Shown piece after piece: positions 1-8,177 of a DNA stretch of 52,235 nucleotides. The position numbers were made by a program, and so were the translations under genes. The notes beneath the pieces are model-generated. The model was not told the origin of the DNA. It saw only the letters and a list, made by a program, of their open reading frames with translations, and ran no database searches. Within the stretch, counting starts at the first letter, position 1; each line of letters opens with the position of its first letter. Source of the DNA: Nocardioides terrae (lineage in GTDB: Bacteria > Actinomycetota > Actinomycetes > Propionibacteriales > Nocardioidaceae); NCBI RefSeq assembly GCF_900112345.1, contig NZ_FOLB01000015.1:1-52235 (forward strand), given 5' to 3'.

Positions 1-216
1 CCGGTTCGGTTGACGGTGCGGACGGGAGGACCGATCCAGCATCCCGGCTGGCCCTTCGGCCTCGTAGCGATCAGCCCACTTCTTCGCGGTCTTCCACGAC
101 ACGTCGAAGCGCTCGGCGGCGCGCGGGATCTTCCAGCCCCCGTCAACGATGAGTCGGGCCATCTTGAGGCGGGCGCGAGGGGTCAGGGCGGCGTTGGCAT
201 GAGTAGCGTGGGACAC
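1..216 (-). CDS. IS481-family transposase, N-terminal part
   Basis: DDE transposase fragment of 72 residues, read from a GTG start at 216 and cut by the window edge. The GTG is preceded by an AGGAGG ribosome binding site. The visible part is a helix-turn-helix domain with the signature of IS481 transposases: 'LTPRARLKMARLIVDGG', 'RAAERFDVSWKTAKKWADRY' and 'GMLDRSSRPHRQP'. The catalytic core would lie outside the window, so I cannot say whether the gene is intact. It probably mobilises only its own element. Confidence 0.85.
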   Translation of the reverse strand, partial: MSHATHANAALTPRARLKMARLIVDGGWKIPRAAERFDVSWKTAKKWADRYEAEGPAGMLDRSSRPHRQPNR

Positions 217-342
217 GAAGGCCTCCTTTGGTGGCGGAGCGGTTTCTCAACAGCTCCACTCCACACCGGGGAGGCCTTCACCCACCTACACCTCAGATCG
301 TGTCGTCACACGATCTCGACCAACGTGCCTGGGCATCACACC
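1..342 (-). mobile_element. IS481-family insertion sequence, partial (one end)
   Basis: The left edge cuts this element. It contains the 5' part of a transposase gene (1-216, minus strand) and about 125 bp of non-coding end sequence. The outer boundary near 342 is inferred: sequence after it does not look like IS end, but I cannot see the other terminal repeat or a target duplication. A perfect inverted repeat, GATCGTGT-4 bp-ACACGATC, lies at 297-316 inside the end region and may be a transposase binding site. Confidence 0.6.
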
Positions 343-500
343 TAGTCGGACGAGTGGCGACCCGTCGCCTGGGAGGAGGTCAGCCCGATGTCGGTCCTGG
401 TCGTCGCACCCGGCGACCCGCGGTTACGGTTGAGTTCCACCGCGATGACGGCGCCGCCGAGGCGTCTGCACCACATCCTCCGATCAGACCCGAGGTCGAC

Positions 501-809
501 ATGCCGGCGAGCCGCTCCGCTCGTGAGAGGAAGGCCGCCGCTGAGGCAGGCGACCTCGCCAACGTGAAGATCGACGTGGGCGGCGACGGCCAGTTCGTCT
601 ACAAGATCAGCTGCCGCGAGTGCACCGTGAAGGCCGATCGGAATTGGTCGGCCTATCGCCCCGGCGAGGACAACGGATTCATGGCGGCCATGGATCGATG
701 GATCTTCCACCTGAAGGAGAAGCACCCGAACGCCGACGCCCCCTGCCTGGCGTACCTGGAGGCCGCGCAGCAGCGCCTCCACGCTCGACGTGAGCAGCGG
801 GAGAGCTGA
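501..809 (+). CDS. Hypothetical protein, 102 residues, CxxC motif
   Basis: I do not recognise this protein. The ATG at 501 is preceded by GAGGT at suitable spacing; the reading frame is open further upstream, but that part overlaps the IS end and shows no start context. The N-terminus is basic and Ala-rich ('SARERKAAAEAG'). The middle carries a CxxC pair ('SCRECTVKAD') and aromatic residues, and the C-terminus is helical and Arg-rich. No signal peptide or membrane segment is visible. It stands alone between the IS element and the minus-strand gene at 901. Confidence 0.55.
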   Translation: MPASRSARERKAAAEAGDLANVKIDVGGDGQFVYKISCRECTVKADRNWSAYRPGEDNGFMAAMDRWIFHLKEKHPNADAPCLAYLEAAQQRLHARREQRES

Positions 810-900
810 CCCTGACCGCTGACAGCGCAATGCTGGATCAGCTCGACGTGCCCGCTAGTGCCACGGACTTCAGCGCGTCCGTGGCGAGACCGCGCGCGAC

Positions 901-1677
901 TCAGAAGCCGGGGAAGATCCGGTGCAGGTCGTCGAGACCGACGCCGCCGCTGACGCTCACGCCGTCCGTGTAGGGCTCCTTGAGCCGGCCGTTGAGCAGG
1001 CGGACGAACGCACCGGCCGGGCCGTCGAGGGTCGCCGTCGGTGCTGCCACGGCGCCGTCGAGCGAGACCTGCTCGGTGAGCACCAGCGTCGCGTCGACCG
1101 CGGGCACAGCCACGGTGACCTCAGCCTCGGGGCGCTCCTTCGCGAGCCAGCCGAGCAGGAAGGCGACCGGTCCCTGGAAGAGCTCAACCAGTGCCTGCGC
1201 CGACTCCCCCGCGATCTCGGCCGCGGGATCGAGAGCGACCCGGACGTCCCAGGAGTGGTTGGCGACCTCGTTGAGCCGCATGCCGAGCGCCGTGACGAGC
1301 GGCACCGGCTCCGGCAGGAAGCCGAGGTCGACGAGGAGCCCTGCCCGCTGCTCAGCGGTCAGCGCCTCGACGGTCTCCAGCCAACGACCGTTGGACTCGA
1401 CGAACCCGCTCGCCTGGTCCTCAGGGCTCGCGGCGTCCCAGCGAGCCCAGATCGCCTGGTTGGGCTCGGCCTCGACCGGCTCGCCCGCAGCCCGCGCGAT
1501 GGGTGCTCGACCGATCTCTGCACCGCTGCCGAGGTGCGAAAGCACCTGGGCGACGGTCCACTCGTCCGCCCCGCTCGGGCCCGTCAACCGGCCGGACTCC
1601 AGGTCGGCCACCAGCGCGACCAGGACGTCGTGCTCGGCACGGAGGACGTTGACGACGCGGTCGAGGAGTTCAGTCAT
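901..1677 (-). CDS. DinB-like / maleylpyruvate isomerase N-terminal family protein
   Basis: A 258-residue protein of the four-helix DinB/MDMPI superfamily, whose actinobacterial members use mycothiol as thiol cofactor and bind a metal through His residues. The N-terminal bundle shows the family pattern 'W(T)VAQVLSHLGSGAEI', with the conserved His after the DEW segment. A second conserved stretch, 'EVANHSWDVRVAL', contains another likely metal-binding His and the family's HxWD element. The C-terminal third has the fold seen in TIGR03083-type proteins. I chose the ATG at 1677; the frame stays open to 1899, but that part runs through the tRNA-Glu fragment and is not coding. The substrate is unknown. 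Confidence 0.8.
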   Translation of the reverse strand: MTELLDRVVNVLRAEHDVLVALVADLESGRLTGPSGADEWTVAQVLSHLGSGAEIGRAPIARAAGEPVEAEPNQAIWARWDAASPEDQASGFVESNGRWLETVEALTAEQRAGLLVDLGFLPEPVPLVTALGMRLNEVANHSWDVRVALDPAAEIAGESAQALVELFQGPVAFLLGWLAKERPEAEVTVAVPAVDATLVLTEQVSLDGAVAAPTATLDGPAGAFVRLLNGRLKEPYTDGVSVSGGVGLDDLHRIFPGF

Positions 1678-1773
1678 GTCCTGAGCAACCTGACACCGTG
1701 ACCAGATGTTCCGCCCCCGCGTTCCCACTGCCCGAGCGGCGACGAGCGCGAGAGTGAGCGTCCAGCGGAACGT

Positions 1774-1821
1774 TGCACCCCCTACCGGATTCGAACCGGC
1801 GCTACCGCCGTGAAAGGGCGG
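1774..1821 (-). pseudogene. tRNA-Glu(UUC) 3' fragment, probable attachment-site remnant
   Basis: Read on the minus strand, this 48-bp stretch is the 3' half of a tRNA-Glu: anticodon arm CCGCC-CTTTCAC-GGCGG with anticodon TTC, a 4-nt variable loop, a T-arm with TTCGAAT loop and 5-bp stem, the acceptor 3' strand AGGGGGT and discriminator G. No matching D-arm or 5' acceptor strand (ACCCCCT-like) lies upstream, so it cannot make a tRNA. A fragment running from the anticodon arm to the 3' end is the usual core of integrase attachment sites at tRNA genes. Calling it an att site is inference; no integrase is in the window. Confidence 0.7.
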
Positions 1822-1947
1822 AGCCCATGCCGGCCGTTTGCGCAGGTCAGAGGCACCTCCATCGAAGCCGGCGCGGAGACGTCGACACGCATTAGGCACG
1901 TCCGACGGGGAGGTCGAAACCGCTTCAGGGGCCGGACTGGCGCCGCC

Positions 1948-3519
1948 CTACTGTGAGGGGTTGTTCCGCCAGGCGGCCACGCTGCGGAGGCCCCAACTAA
2001 GCCTCGTCCTCGCTTCCTCGGCGAACCGGTAGGCAACGGGCCGTACAAAACTGCCCCCGACATGCACGGTGACAGTGTGGACACCGCGCACCCCGTGCGG
2101 GTACGGCGCCGCGGCAGTTTCGTCCTGCCAGTCGCCGCTAACCGCGCGACACCGCACCCGGAGCCGATGACGCCCGGGCACTGCGTGCCAAGGAAGCGAC
2201 CATGGCCGCCACGCTTCAGGGCCCAGGTCGACGCCTAGGTCAGCGTCCAGCCATGGCCCGTCGTCGACTTGCACCTGCACCGCATCGACACCAGCGGGCG
2301 AAGCCCACGCATAGCCGTGGGCGACCTCTTCGCCCGCATCGACTCGATCGTGGTCGCTGGGGACGTCGATGCGGGCGGACGGATGCACCGGGTATGTGCC
2401 GTCGAGCCAGCCCCGCTTGCCCCAGTACGACAATGGTGCCGTGCTCGTCACGGTGAGGCGCCGGATCCACTTCGTCTGACCGTCCTGGCCGGTGCGTCCC
2501 GGCACCAGCAGCCTGGCCGGGCTGCCGTGCTCGCGCGGCAACGGCTGGCCGGCCATCCCGACCGCCAGGAACGCCCGCTCCCGCGCTTCCGCCAGCGGCA
2601 ACACGTTGGAGTAACCGTCGACCGCCTCGACCACGAGCCAGCCCTGGTCGGCCGGAGCACCGGCTCGGTCCAGCAAGTCCGCGATTCTAATTCCGGTCCA
2701 GCGTGCACAGCCCATCCGGTCACCACCAACTGGGTTGTGCACGCAGATCATGAGCATGTCCCGCTCCTCCAGGGGCAGCGCTAGGAGCTCGGGCAACGTT
2801 AGAGCGAACGGCGCTGCGACCTCGCCGTCCACTTGCAGCTGCCAAGCGTCGAGGTCGACCCGGGGCTCGGGGACGGTGATGTCGATGACCGGGAACTGGT
2901 CGGGCTCGAATAGCAGCGGTGCGACACCTCGCGGTCGGGTCACCTCGCCAGAAGTCAACGGCGACAGTGGCCGTGCCGGCTTGGGGAGCTTCGCTCGCGT
3001 CCGGAGTTGGTCGGCGGCGCCGCGGCGAGAACGCCGGTCAGCGACGACCGCCGCAACACCTGCAGCCGCGACAGTGGCCAGCGCAAACCGCGGTGCCGGC
3101 TTCACCGGCGCGATGGCCGCCGAGGCTACGAAGACTCCGGCGGCAGTCGCCGCGGCTGTGCCCGACGTTGAGGCGTCACCGTGCCGCAAGGCCAGCAGCC
3201 CGCCAAGCGCATGCGGGAACGTGGAAGTAGCGACACCCAGCACAGCGCTGCGGGAGGCGACGGCGGCACCGACTGCCGCGGCCGCGGCGTTGGCGCTGGT
3301 CGCGATCACAACGAGGCCAGGCTTGTCGGCTTGCCCGACCAGGGCGACGCCGCCGTCAACAAGCATCGCGGGCGAGACATCGACCATGCCGCGCGCGAGT
3401 CCCGAGGCCGGTGACCGGCCACGGCGGCTTACGGAGGCGGCGATCTCACCGGCAGCGGTCGCGAGCAATCCGGCCCAGATGCCGATGCGGGGGTCCGTTG
3501 CAAGACGGTCCTTGGTCAT
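1948..3519 (-). CDS. Membrane-anchored molybdopterin-dependent oxidoreductase (sulfite oxidase family)
   Basis: A 523-residue protein with a hydrophobic, Ala-rich N-terminal part (about residues 10-160, several possible membrane segments) followed by a molybdopterin-binding domain of the SUOX/YedY superfamily (about 205-380) and a C-terminal dimerisation/Ig-like domain (about 395-500). The probable Mo-ligand cysteine is Cys259 in 'MICVHNPVGGDRMG', where related actinobacterial proteins have CxxNxVGG. 'ARWTGIRIADLLDRAG' and 'GMAGQPLPREHGSPARLLVPG' are typical of the fold. The ATG at 3519 has AGGGAGGGAGAC upstream. The substrate is unknown. A decayed copy of its 5' end lies at 6370-6590. Confidence 0.85.
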   Translation of the reverse strand: MTKDRLATDPRIGIWAGLLATAAGEIAASVSRRGRSPASGLARGMVDVSPAMLVDGGVALVGQADKPGLVVIATSANAAAAAVGAAVASRSAVLGVATSTFPHALGGLLALRHGDASTSGTAAATAAGVFVASAAIAPVKPAPRFALATVAAAGVAAVVADRRSRRGAADQLRTRAKLPKPARPLSPLTSGEVTRPRGVAPLLFEPDQFPVIDITVPEPRVDLDAWQLQVDGEVAAPFALTLPELLALPLEERDMLMICVHNPVGGDRMGCARWTGIRIADLLDRAGAPADQGWLVVEAVDGYSNVLPLAEARERAFLAVGMAGQPLPREHGSPARLLVPGRTGQDGQTKWIRRLTVTSTAPLSYWGKRGWLDGTYPVHPSARIDVPSDHDRVDAGEEVAHGYAWASPAGVDAVQVQVDDGPWLDADLGVDLGPEAWRPWSLPWHAVPGRHRLRVRCRAVSGDWQDETAAAPYPHGVRGVHTVTVHVGGSFVRPVAYRFAEEARTRLSWGLRSVAAWRNNPSQ

Positions 3520-3729
3520 CTCTGTCTCCCTCCCAAAGCAGGTGCCCGCATGATGCGCCCGCCGACAGTCTGTCCGCATCGCGCAGATGGGGGTGCGAAC
3601 GGTTATCAGGGCGCGTCGTGTGTATGCAAGATGCGTTGAAACATGACGTGGTCCTGGCAAGCGCCGGCGATGAACAGGTATTGCGGGGCACGGCCGTACT
3701 CGGTGAACCCGCATCGGCGGAGCACGACG
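3360..3729. repeat. Duplicated segment, copy 1
   Basis: This segment and 6405-6785 are diverged direct copies, about 3.05 kb apart. Both contain, on the minus strand, the start of the molybdopterin oxidoreductase gene followed by the 3' end of an acetyltransferase gene. Long nearly identical runs include the stretch coding 'CGFTEYGRAPQYLFIAGA'. In this copy the oxidoreductase is intact and the acetyltransferase is a stub. Confidence 0.8.
3606..3729 (-). pseudogene. GNAT acetyltransferase remnant (C-terminal 40 residues)
   Basis: The minus strand encodes 'VLRRCGFTEYGRAPQYLFIA' and continues to 'ILHTHDAP' and a TGA at 3606. This matches the last ~40 residues of the intact acetyltransferase at 6661-7254 almost exactly. 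Homology stops near 3729 and no 5' portion is present. It is a deletion remnant lying just upstream of the oxidoreductase gene. Confidence 0.8.
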
Positions 3730-3823
3730 CAGGCGCCGCACACACCAGGCAGGCTCGGTGCCCACCTGACCGGAGGCTCCTACCTTCACCGCCCACAGCT
3801 GGTCCCTAACAGAACGGACCGAG

Positions 3824-5077
3824 TCACGCGGCCAGATCGACCTCTAGACGTCGCCTCAGCCCAGCGGCACGCTCTGCCTGCGCGGCGACCATCAGCCCTG
3901 CCGCCACGAATATGCCGGCTAAAAGTGCCCACCCCGCAAGTCCGTGCTGAACCGCGGTGACGGTGACGACCACCGGTGCTGCCATTCCGCCGAGCGCATA
4001 TCCGGTCTGCGACACGCCTTGGTACGCACCGGCGTTCGCCGGGTCGGCCAGTTCAAACGCCAACCCCCACCCGCCGGCCTCGCACCACACCTCTGCCGAA
4101 GAGATGAACAGCTCGGCCACGATCAGCAGCACCACGCTCACTCCCACGCCGACATCCCCGGCAGCCGCGAGCACAAGACATCCGGCAGAGAGCACAAGGG
4201 TTCCGCGTCGAACGGTCTGCCCTGCGCGTCGGAGGTCGTGGGTGCCCCGTGACGCTCGCACCTGGAACAGCGCGACGAAGGCGGTGTTTACCACCATCAG
4301 GACTGAGACCATCGCTGCGGGCGCGTCGGTCGACCGAGTGATCCACAGCGGTAGTGCCACGGTCTGGATGCCGAAGTGCATCGCAACCACCGAGTTGAGC
4401 GCCGCAATAGACAGGTATGTCCGGTCACGAAGCGGTGAGCGGACGGTCCTATCAGCGTTTCCCCGTCTGTCGCCTGCCTGCAACGCCACGGCAAGCCCAG
4501 ATACTCGGCCGCGCAGGCCGAACAGCGGAATGGTGGCCGCGGCGGCCAGGAAGGCGGTGGCTGCCACCGTGCTCCGGTATGCGGAGGCTGTGTCGAGAGT
4601 CAAGGCGATCGCTGCTAGGCAGGTTCCGAGGCCGATCGACACGTTGGTGACAACCCGGAGTTGGGCACGAACCTTCACCCGATCCTCGCCGGTGAACCAT
4701 CGAGCCTGCAGCGCGCCTGTAGCAACCCGCTGCAGACGCTGAGCCCCGACCGCAGCGCAGGCGACAGCAACGAATGCCCCCGCCGAGTTCACGAACGTGA
4801 AGGCGAGGAGGGCCAGGGCCTGCATAACGTTGGCACCCAGCTGAACCCGGTCAGCACCGAGTCGGTCGGCCAAGCGCCCTCCCAGATAGGAGGTGGCCAC
4901 ACCGACAGCTCCCGCCACCGTCAGGCCGGTCCCGACGATGCCCGCCCCCAGCCCGACGACACGCGTGAAGTAGAGGACGCTCACGCTGATGAACAGTCCG
5001 GTAGAGAGGGCCGCAGGTACCGTCGCCAAAGCCAGGGCGCGGTAGACGGGTTCAGCGGGAAAGACGCGTTTGATCAC
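3824..5077 (-). CDS. MFS transporter
   Basis: A 417-residue, 12-helix major facilitator permease, probably a proton-driven exporter. The loop between helices 2 and 3 carries 'YLGGRLADRLGADRVQ', the MFS A-like motif. The central cytoplasmic loop is basic. The start is the GTG at 5077. It faces the ArsR-type gene at 5134 across 56 bp, so the regulator probably represses both genes. Drug-exporter MFS proteins paired with this type of winged-helix regulator are common in actinobacteria; the substrate cannot be read from the sequence. Confidence 0.85.
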   Translation of the reverse strand: MIKRVFPAEPVYRALALATVPAALSTGLFISVSVLYFTRVVGLGAGIVGTGLTVAGAVGVATSYLGGRLADRLGADRVQLGANVMQALALLAFTFVNSAGAFVAVACAAVGAQRLQRVATGALQARWFTGEDRVKVRAQLRVVTNVSIGLGTCLAAIALTLDTASAYRSTVAATAFLAAAATIPLFGLRGRVSGLAVALQAGDRRGNADRTVRSPLRDRTYLSIAALNSVVAMHFGIQTVALPLWITRSTDAPAAMVSVLMVVNTAFVALFQVRASRGTHDLRRAGQTVRRGTLVLSAGCLVLAAAGDVGVGVSVVLLIVAELFISSAEVWCEAGGWGLAFELADPANAGAYQGVSQTGYALGGMAAPVVVTVTAVQHGLAGWALLAGIFVAAGLMVAAQAERAAGLRRRLEVDLAA

Positions 5078-5133
5078 GAGACTGTTCTGCCAGCCCCAGC
5101 ACAGGGGTCGCCACAGATGTAGCGTTCCGCTTC
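5078..5133. promoter_or_regulatory. Divergent promoter region between MFS and ArsR-type genes
   Basis: Only 56 bp separate the two divergent starts (GTG at 5077 and ATG at 5134), so both promoters and any operator must overlap here or run into the coding ends. I see no clear palindrome. Confidence 0.5.
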
Positions 5134-6120
5134 ATGATCGAGTACGACCTCGCAGGGACTGATCTCGGCGACGTGCGGTTCGCGATCTCCCCCTTGGGCG
5201 AGGCCACGCTGTCGCTCCGGACACTCCGGGACCCGGGCAGGTACCCGCTGATGTTGCCGTGGGTGCGGCGGACCATGGCAGCACGATCCGAGCTGGACGC
5301 TGAGATGCTTTTCGCCCTCACCAACGAGAGGTTCTGGGTCCTGGACTTCCTCACACCCCATCCACGATCACCGCTGACGCGCTTCGAGGACGAACTAGAC
5401 GCGGCCGCGCGGACACGGCCGGAGACGATGCTCGCCGACATCGCCAGCGTCCACCCCGATCCCAACGCGGTGCCCTCACCTCTGCGTGGCTCGCCGGAGC
5501 AGGTGATGGGGAGGATCACGGCGGCGCTGGCCGACTATTGGGCGGCATGTTTTGAGCCATGGTGGCCGCGGATGCGGGCGCTCCTCGAGGCCGACATCGT
5601 CTACCGCGGGCGCCTCCTGGCGTCCGCGGGGTTGCATGGCTTGTTCGCCGACTTCGCTCCGGCGCTCAGTCTCCGCGGCAACGTCGTGCGGGTCGCGACA
5701 CGGACCCCGATCGGTTACCGGCACACGACTACGGGCACGGGGCTGACCTTGGCGCCGTCCATGTTTGTACGGAGCGCCTCGGCGCCCATCTCGCCCGATG
5801 CGCCACCGTTGGTGATGTACGCCGCTCGAGGAGTTGCCGCTCTCTTCGAGAGCGAAGTTTCGAGCGGCCCAGACGCGCTGATGGCACTGATCGGCCGTTC
5901 CCGGACTCAACTCCTGGTTGCCCTGCACGCGCCGGCATCCTCGACGGAACTGGCGGTCCGACTCGGCGTGACAGCTTCGGCGATCAACCAACACCTGCGA
6001 GCCTTGCGCGACGCGGGTTTGCTCACGTCCGCCCGACACGGGCGATCGGTGCTCTACCTGCGCAGCGAACTTGGAGATGACCTGCTCGCGGCGGCCGGCG
6101 CAGAACGACTCGAACCATGA
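5134..6120 (+). CDS. ArsR-type winged-helix regulator with large N-terminal domain
   Basis: A 328-residue regulator. The last 80 residues form an ArsR/HTH_20 winged helix: 'RTQLLVALHAPASSTELAVR', then 'GVTASAINQHLRALRDAGLL' and the wing 'RHGRSVLYLRSELG'. The first ~240 residues belong to the actinobacterial domain usually found before this HTH (DUF5937-like), presumed to sense a ligand. It lacks the Cys pairs of metal-sensing ArsR proteins, so the effector is more likely organic. It is divergent from the MFS gene, which it probably controls. Confidence 0.8.
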   Translation: MIEYDLAGTDLGDVRFAISPLGEATLSLRTLRDPGRYPLMLPWVRRTMAARSELDAEMLFALTNERFWVLDFLTPHPRSPLTRFEDELDAAARTRPETMLADIASVHPDPNAVPSPLRGSPEQVMGRITAALADYWAACFEPWWPRMRALLEADIVYRGRLLASAGLHGLFADFAPALSLRGNVVRVATRTPIGYRHTTTGTGLTLAPSMFVRSASAPISPDAPPLVMYAARGVAALFESEVSSGPDALMALIGRSRTQLLVALHAPASSTELAVRLGVTASAINQHLRALRDAGLLTSARHGRSVLYLRSELGDDLLAAAGAERLEP

Positions 6121-6369
6121 TCGTCCCACCATGGTCCAGCACTAGCAGGGCAGCGGTTTCGCCCTGTGCCGGCCAGGGTCGAGTCGCAGCAGCCCTTCAG
6201 GACATGAGTTGCGACAAAGTCGGCACTCAGCAAGCGCCCGACGCATCCATGTTCAGAAGGGCCTGGGAGCGATCGAATTCGCTCGCGCGGGAACGGCGAG
6301 CGCCGGGCGCAGCTTGTCATCGTGCACTTCGGCGTCGAGCCTGACGCGGAATCCCTGCGCCGGCGGCGT

Positions 6370-6590
6370 GCGGTCGGCCAGGTGGTCGTCGCCAGAGCAG
6401 CGCCGCTGTCGACGAGCACCGCGGGCGAAACGTCGACCATGCGCGCGGGAGCCCGCACGGCCGTGACCGGCCCCGCAGGTCCCCGAGGCGGTGAGCTCGC
6501 GGCGCCGGTGGCGAGCAACCCGGCCGAGATGCCGGCGTGGGCGCCGGCCGCGAGACGATCCTTTATCCCACGGGTCTCCCCTAAGCCAAA
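6370..6590 (-). pseudogene. Remnant of the molybdopterin oxidoreductase 5' end
   Basis: On the minus strand this region encodes 'KDRLAAGAHAGISAGLLATG' and 'ARMVDVSPAVLVDSGAALA', matching the first ~65 residues of the oxidoreductase at 1948-3519 ('KDRLATDPRIGIWAGLLATA', 'GMVDVSPAMLVDGGVALVGQ'). The start codon is lost (the ATG position reads ATA or similar), the frame is disrupted, and the molybdopterin domain is missing. The 250 bp between 6121 and 6369 show no gene that I recognise. Confidence 0.7.
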
Positions 6591-6785
6591 AGGCGGGTGC
6601 CTCGAATGATGCAGTCGGCGACGGTGCGCCGGCATCTCGCAGAGTGAAGTCCGCTCGTTCTCAGGGCGCATCCCGGGTGTGCAAGATGCGCTGGAACATG
6701 ACGTGGTCTTGCCAGGCGCCGGCGATGAACAGGTACTGCGGGGCGCGGCCGTACTCAGTGAACCCGCAGCGGCGGAGCACGATCC
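6405..6785. repeat. Duplicated segment, copy 2
   Basis: Direct copy of 3360-3729. Here the acetyltransferase is complete and the oxidoreductase is the decayed partner, the reverse of copy 1. Confidence 0.8.
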
Positions 6786-7254
6786 GGGAGGGTTCGTTGT
6801 CCGCGAGCGTGCCGGCCTCGAGCCGGTGCAAACCGAGGCCGGTGGCGCGCTGGACTGCGAACCGGACGGCGGCGGTGGCGACGCCACGTCCAGTGTGGCG
6901 GTGGTCCACCCAGTAGCCCAGCGAGGCGTTTTGGAAGACGCCGCGGGCGATGTTGGTCAGGTTCACGCGGCCGACCACCTCGCCGTCGTGCCAGATGAGC
7001 CAAGGGTCCTGCTGCCCGGCGTTGGCGGCGGCAAGCTTAGCTTCGGCGTCGGCGCGCTGCACGGCCTCGGTGAAGAACTCGGGACGTCGCGTCGGCTCCC
7101 AGGGCGCGAGGTGCTCGCGGTTGCGCGCGTAGGCATCCGCGATTGCGGCCGCGTCGCTGATGGACAGCGGTCGCGCATTGTAGCCGGGGAGCAGGTCCAC
7201 TACCGTCGTCGCTTCTGCGGAGGGGTCCGCACCGCCAGGCGGGTCGGGGGTCAT
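6661..7254 (-). CDS. GNAT family N-acetyltransferase (RimJ/RimL type)
   Basis: A 197-residue acetyltransferase transferring acetyl from acetyl-CoA to an amine. The acetyl-CoA-binding region is visible as 'LGYWVDHRHTGRGVATAAVR', where the Q/RxxGxG/A loop reads HTGRGVA, followed by 'GLHRLEAGTLADNEPSRIVL', the usual RimJ/RimL segment. The C-terminal 'CGFTEYGRAPQYLFIAGAWQ' is also typical. The start is the ATG at 7254. It lies 36 bp after the racemase gene and is probably the last gene of the operon that begins at 8126. The target is unknown. Confidence 0.88.
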   Translation of the reverse strand: MTPDPPGGADPSAEATTVVDLLPGYNARPLSISDAAAIADAYARNREHLAPWEPTRRPEFFTEAVQRADAEAKLAAANAGQQDPWLIWHDGEVVGRVNLTNIARGVFQNASLGYWVDHRHTGRGVATAAVRFAVQRATGLGLHRLEAGTLADNEPSRIVLRRCGFTEYGRAPQYLFIAGAWQDHVMFQRILHTRDAP

Positions 7255-7290
7255 CGACGCTGATTCCTTCCTTGTGAGTCGCGAGGATGA

Positions 7291-7980
7291 TCAGCTGAGC
7301 GCGGCGTCCACGGCGGCGGCAGCGTGCAGAGCGGTGGTGGCCAACAGCGGTACGGGGCTGTCGTCGGGCTGGATGAGCAGCTCGATCTCGGTGCAACCCA
7401 GGATGACACCGTCTGCTCCCCGCGCGATCAGGTCGTCGATGACCGCGCGCATTCGTCGGCGGGAGTCGTCGGTGACGATGCCACGGCACAATTCGTCGTA
7501 GATGATCCGGTGCACAAGCTCTCGGCCCTCGCTGTCGGGGACGAGTGTCTCGAGGCCATGCGTGCCGAGCCGGTCGCGGTAGAACGCCTGCCCCATGGTG
7601 AAGCCGGTGGCGAGCAACCCCAATCGGTGAAGCCCGTGGCTCCGCGCGGCTTCTGCGGTGATGTCGATGATGTGGAGCAGAGGGATGTCGACGCTCGCCT
7701 CGATCGCGGGGGCGACCTTGTGCATCGTGTTCGTGCAGAGCACCAGCAGGTCAGCGCCAGCTGCCTCGAGCGTTCTAGCCTTCTCGGCGAGAATGTCGCC
7801 GGCTGCCTCCCACCGGCCCTCGTCTTGAAGGCGTGCGATGAGTGCGAAGTCGACCGACGCGAGCAGGCAATCCGCCGAGTGCAGACCGCCGAGCCGTTCG
7901 GCAACGCCCTGGTTGATGAGCTGGTAGTAGAGCGCCGTGCTCTCCCAGCTCATGCCGCCGATCAGGCCGAGGCGCTTCAT
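7291..7980 (-). CDS. Aspartate/glutamate racemase family protein
   Basis: A 229-residue cofactor-independent racemase. The two catalytic cysteines are present: Cys82 in 'LVLCTNTMHKVAP' and Cys196 in 'GVILGCTEIELL'. The N-terminal 'MKRLGLIGGMSWEST' is the family opening. Motifs are closest to the aspartate racemase / YgeA group, but amino-acid specificity cannot be fixed by eye. The ATG at 7980 overlaps the stop of the 49-residue gene upstream (ATGA), so translation is probably coupled to it. Confidence 0.9.
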   Translation of the reverse strand: MKRLGLIGGMSWESTALYYQLINQGVAERLGGLHSADCLLASVDFALIARLQDEGRWEAAGDILAEKARTLEAAGADLLVLCTNTMHKVAPAIEASVDIPLLHIIDITAEAARSHGLHRLGLLATGFTMGQAFYRDRLGTHGLETLVPDSEGRELVHRIIYDELCRGIVTDDSRRRMRAVIDDLIARGADGVILGCTEIELLIQPDDSPVPLLATTALHAAAAVDAALS

Positions 7981-8126
7981 CGGCTGGCCCTGTCAGCGCT
8001 GATCTGGCCGCCGGAGCGGAGCGATTGCCGAACCAGCCGACGGCGCCGCTCGTCGTCGGCGACGCGGAGTCGGCGGGCGATCTCGTAACGGGCGACCTCC
8101 GTGTGCGCCGGATACATGGTGCTCAT
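7977..8126 (-). CDS. Small basic protein, 49 residues (copy A of a three-member family)
   Basis: Too short for routine gene calling but well supported: ATG at 8126 with GAGGAG upstream, ATGA overlap with the racemase, and clear similarity to the small genes at 8959-9108 and 31795-31938. The shared core is an ARxEI/VxRRLRxADDExRRR helix ('VARYEIARRLRVADDERRRR'). No signal peptide or cysteine. The function is unknown; it may be a regulator or simply a conserved leader peptide. It is preceded by copy A of the bipartite promoter element. Confidence 0.7.
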   Translation of the reverse strand: MSTMYPAHTEVARYEIARRLRVADDERRRRLVRQSLRSGGQISADRASR

Positions 8127-8177
8127 AACGGGCTCTCCTCGGTTCTCATTCTTCCCAGCTCCTTGATGGCCGGCAGC

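Noticed and set aside
342..830. Minus-strand open frame opposite the 102-residue protein
   Set aside because: No start context, and it overlaps the IS end; the plus-strand frame has the better start. Neither is certain.
1774..1850. Complete tRNA-Glu gene
   Set aside because: Only the anticodon arm, T-arm and 3' acceptor strand are present. No D-arm or complementary 5' acceptor strand precedes them.
1678..1899. Longer N-terminus for the DinB-like protein
   Set aside because: The extension reads through the tRNA fragment and gives the usual tRNA-translation nonsense (GGSAGSNPVGGA).
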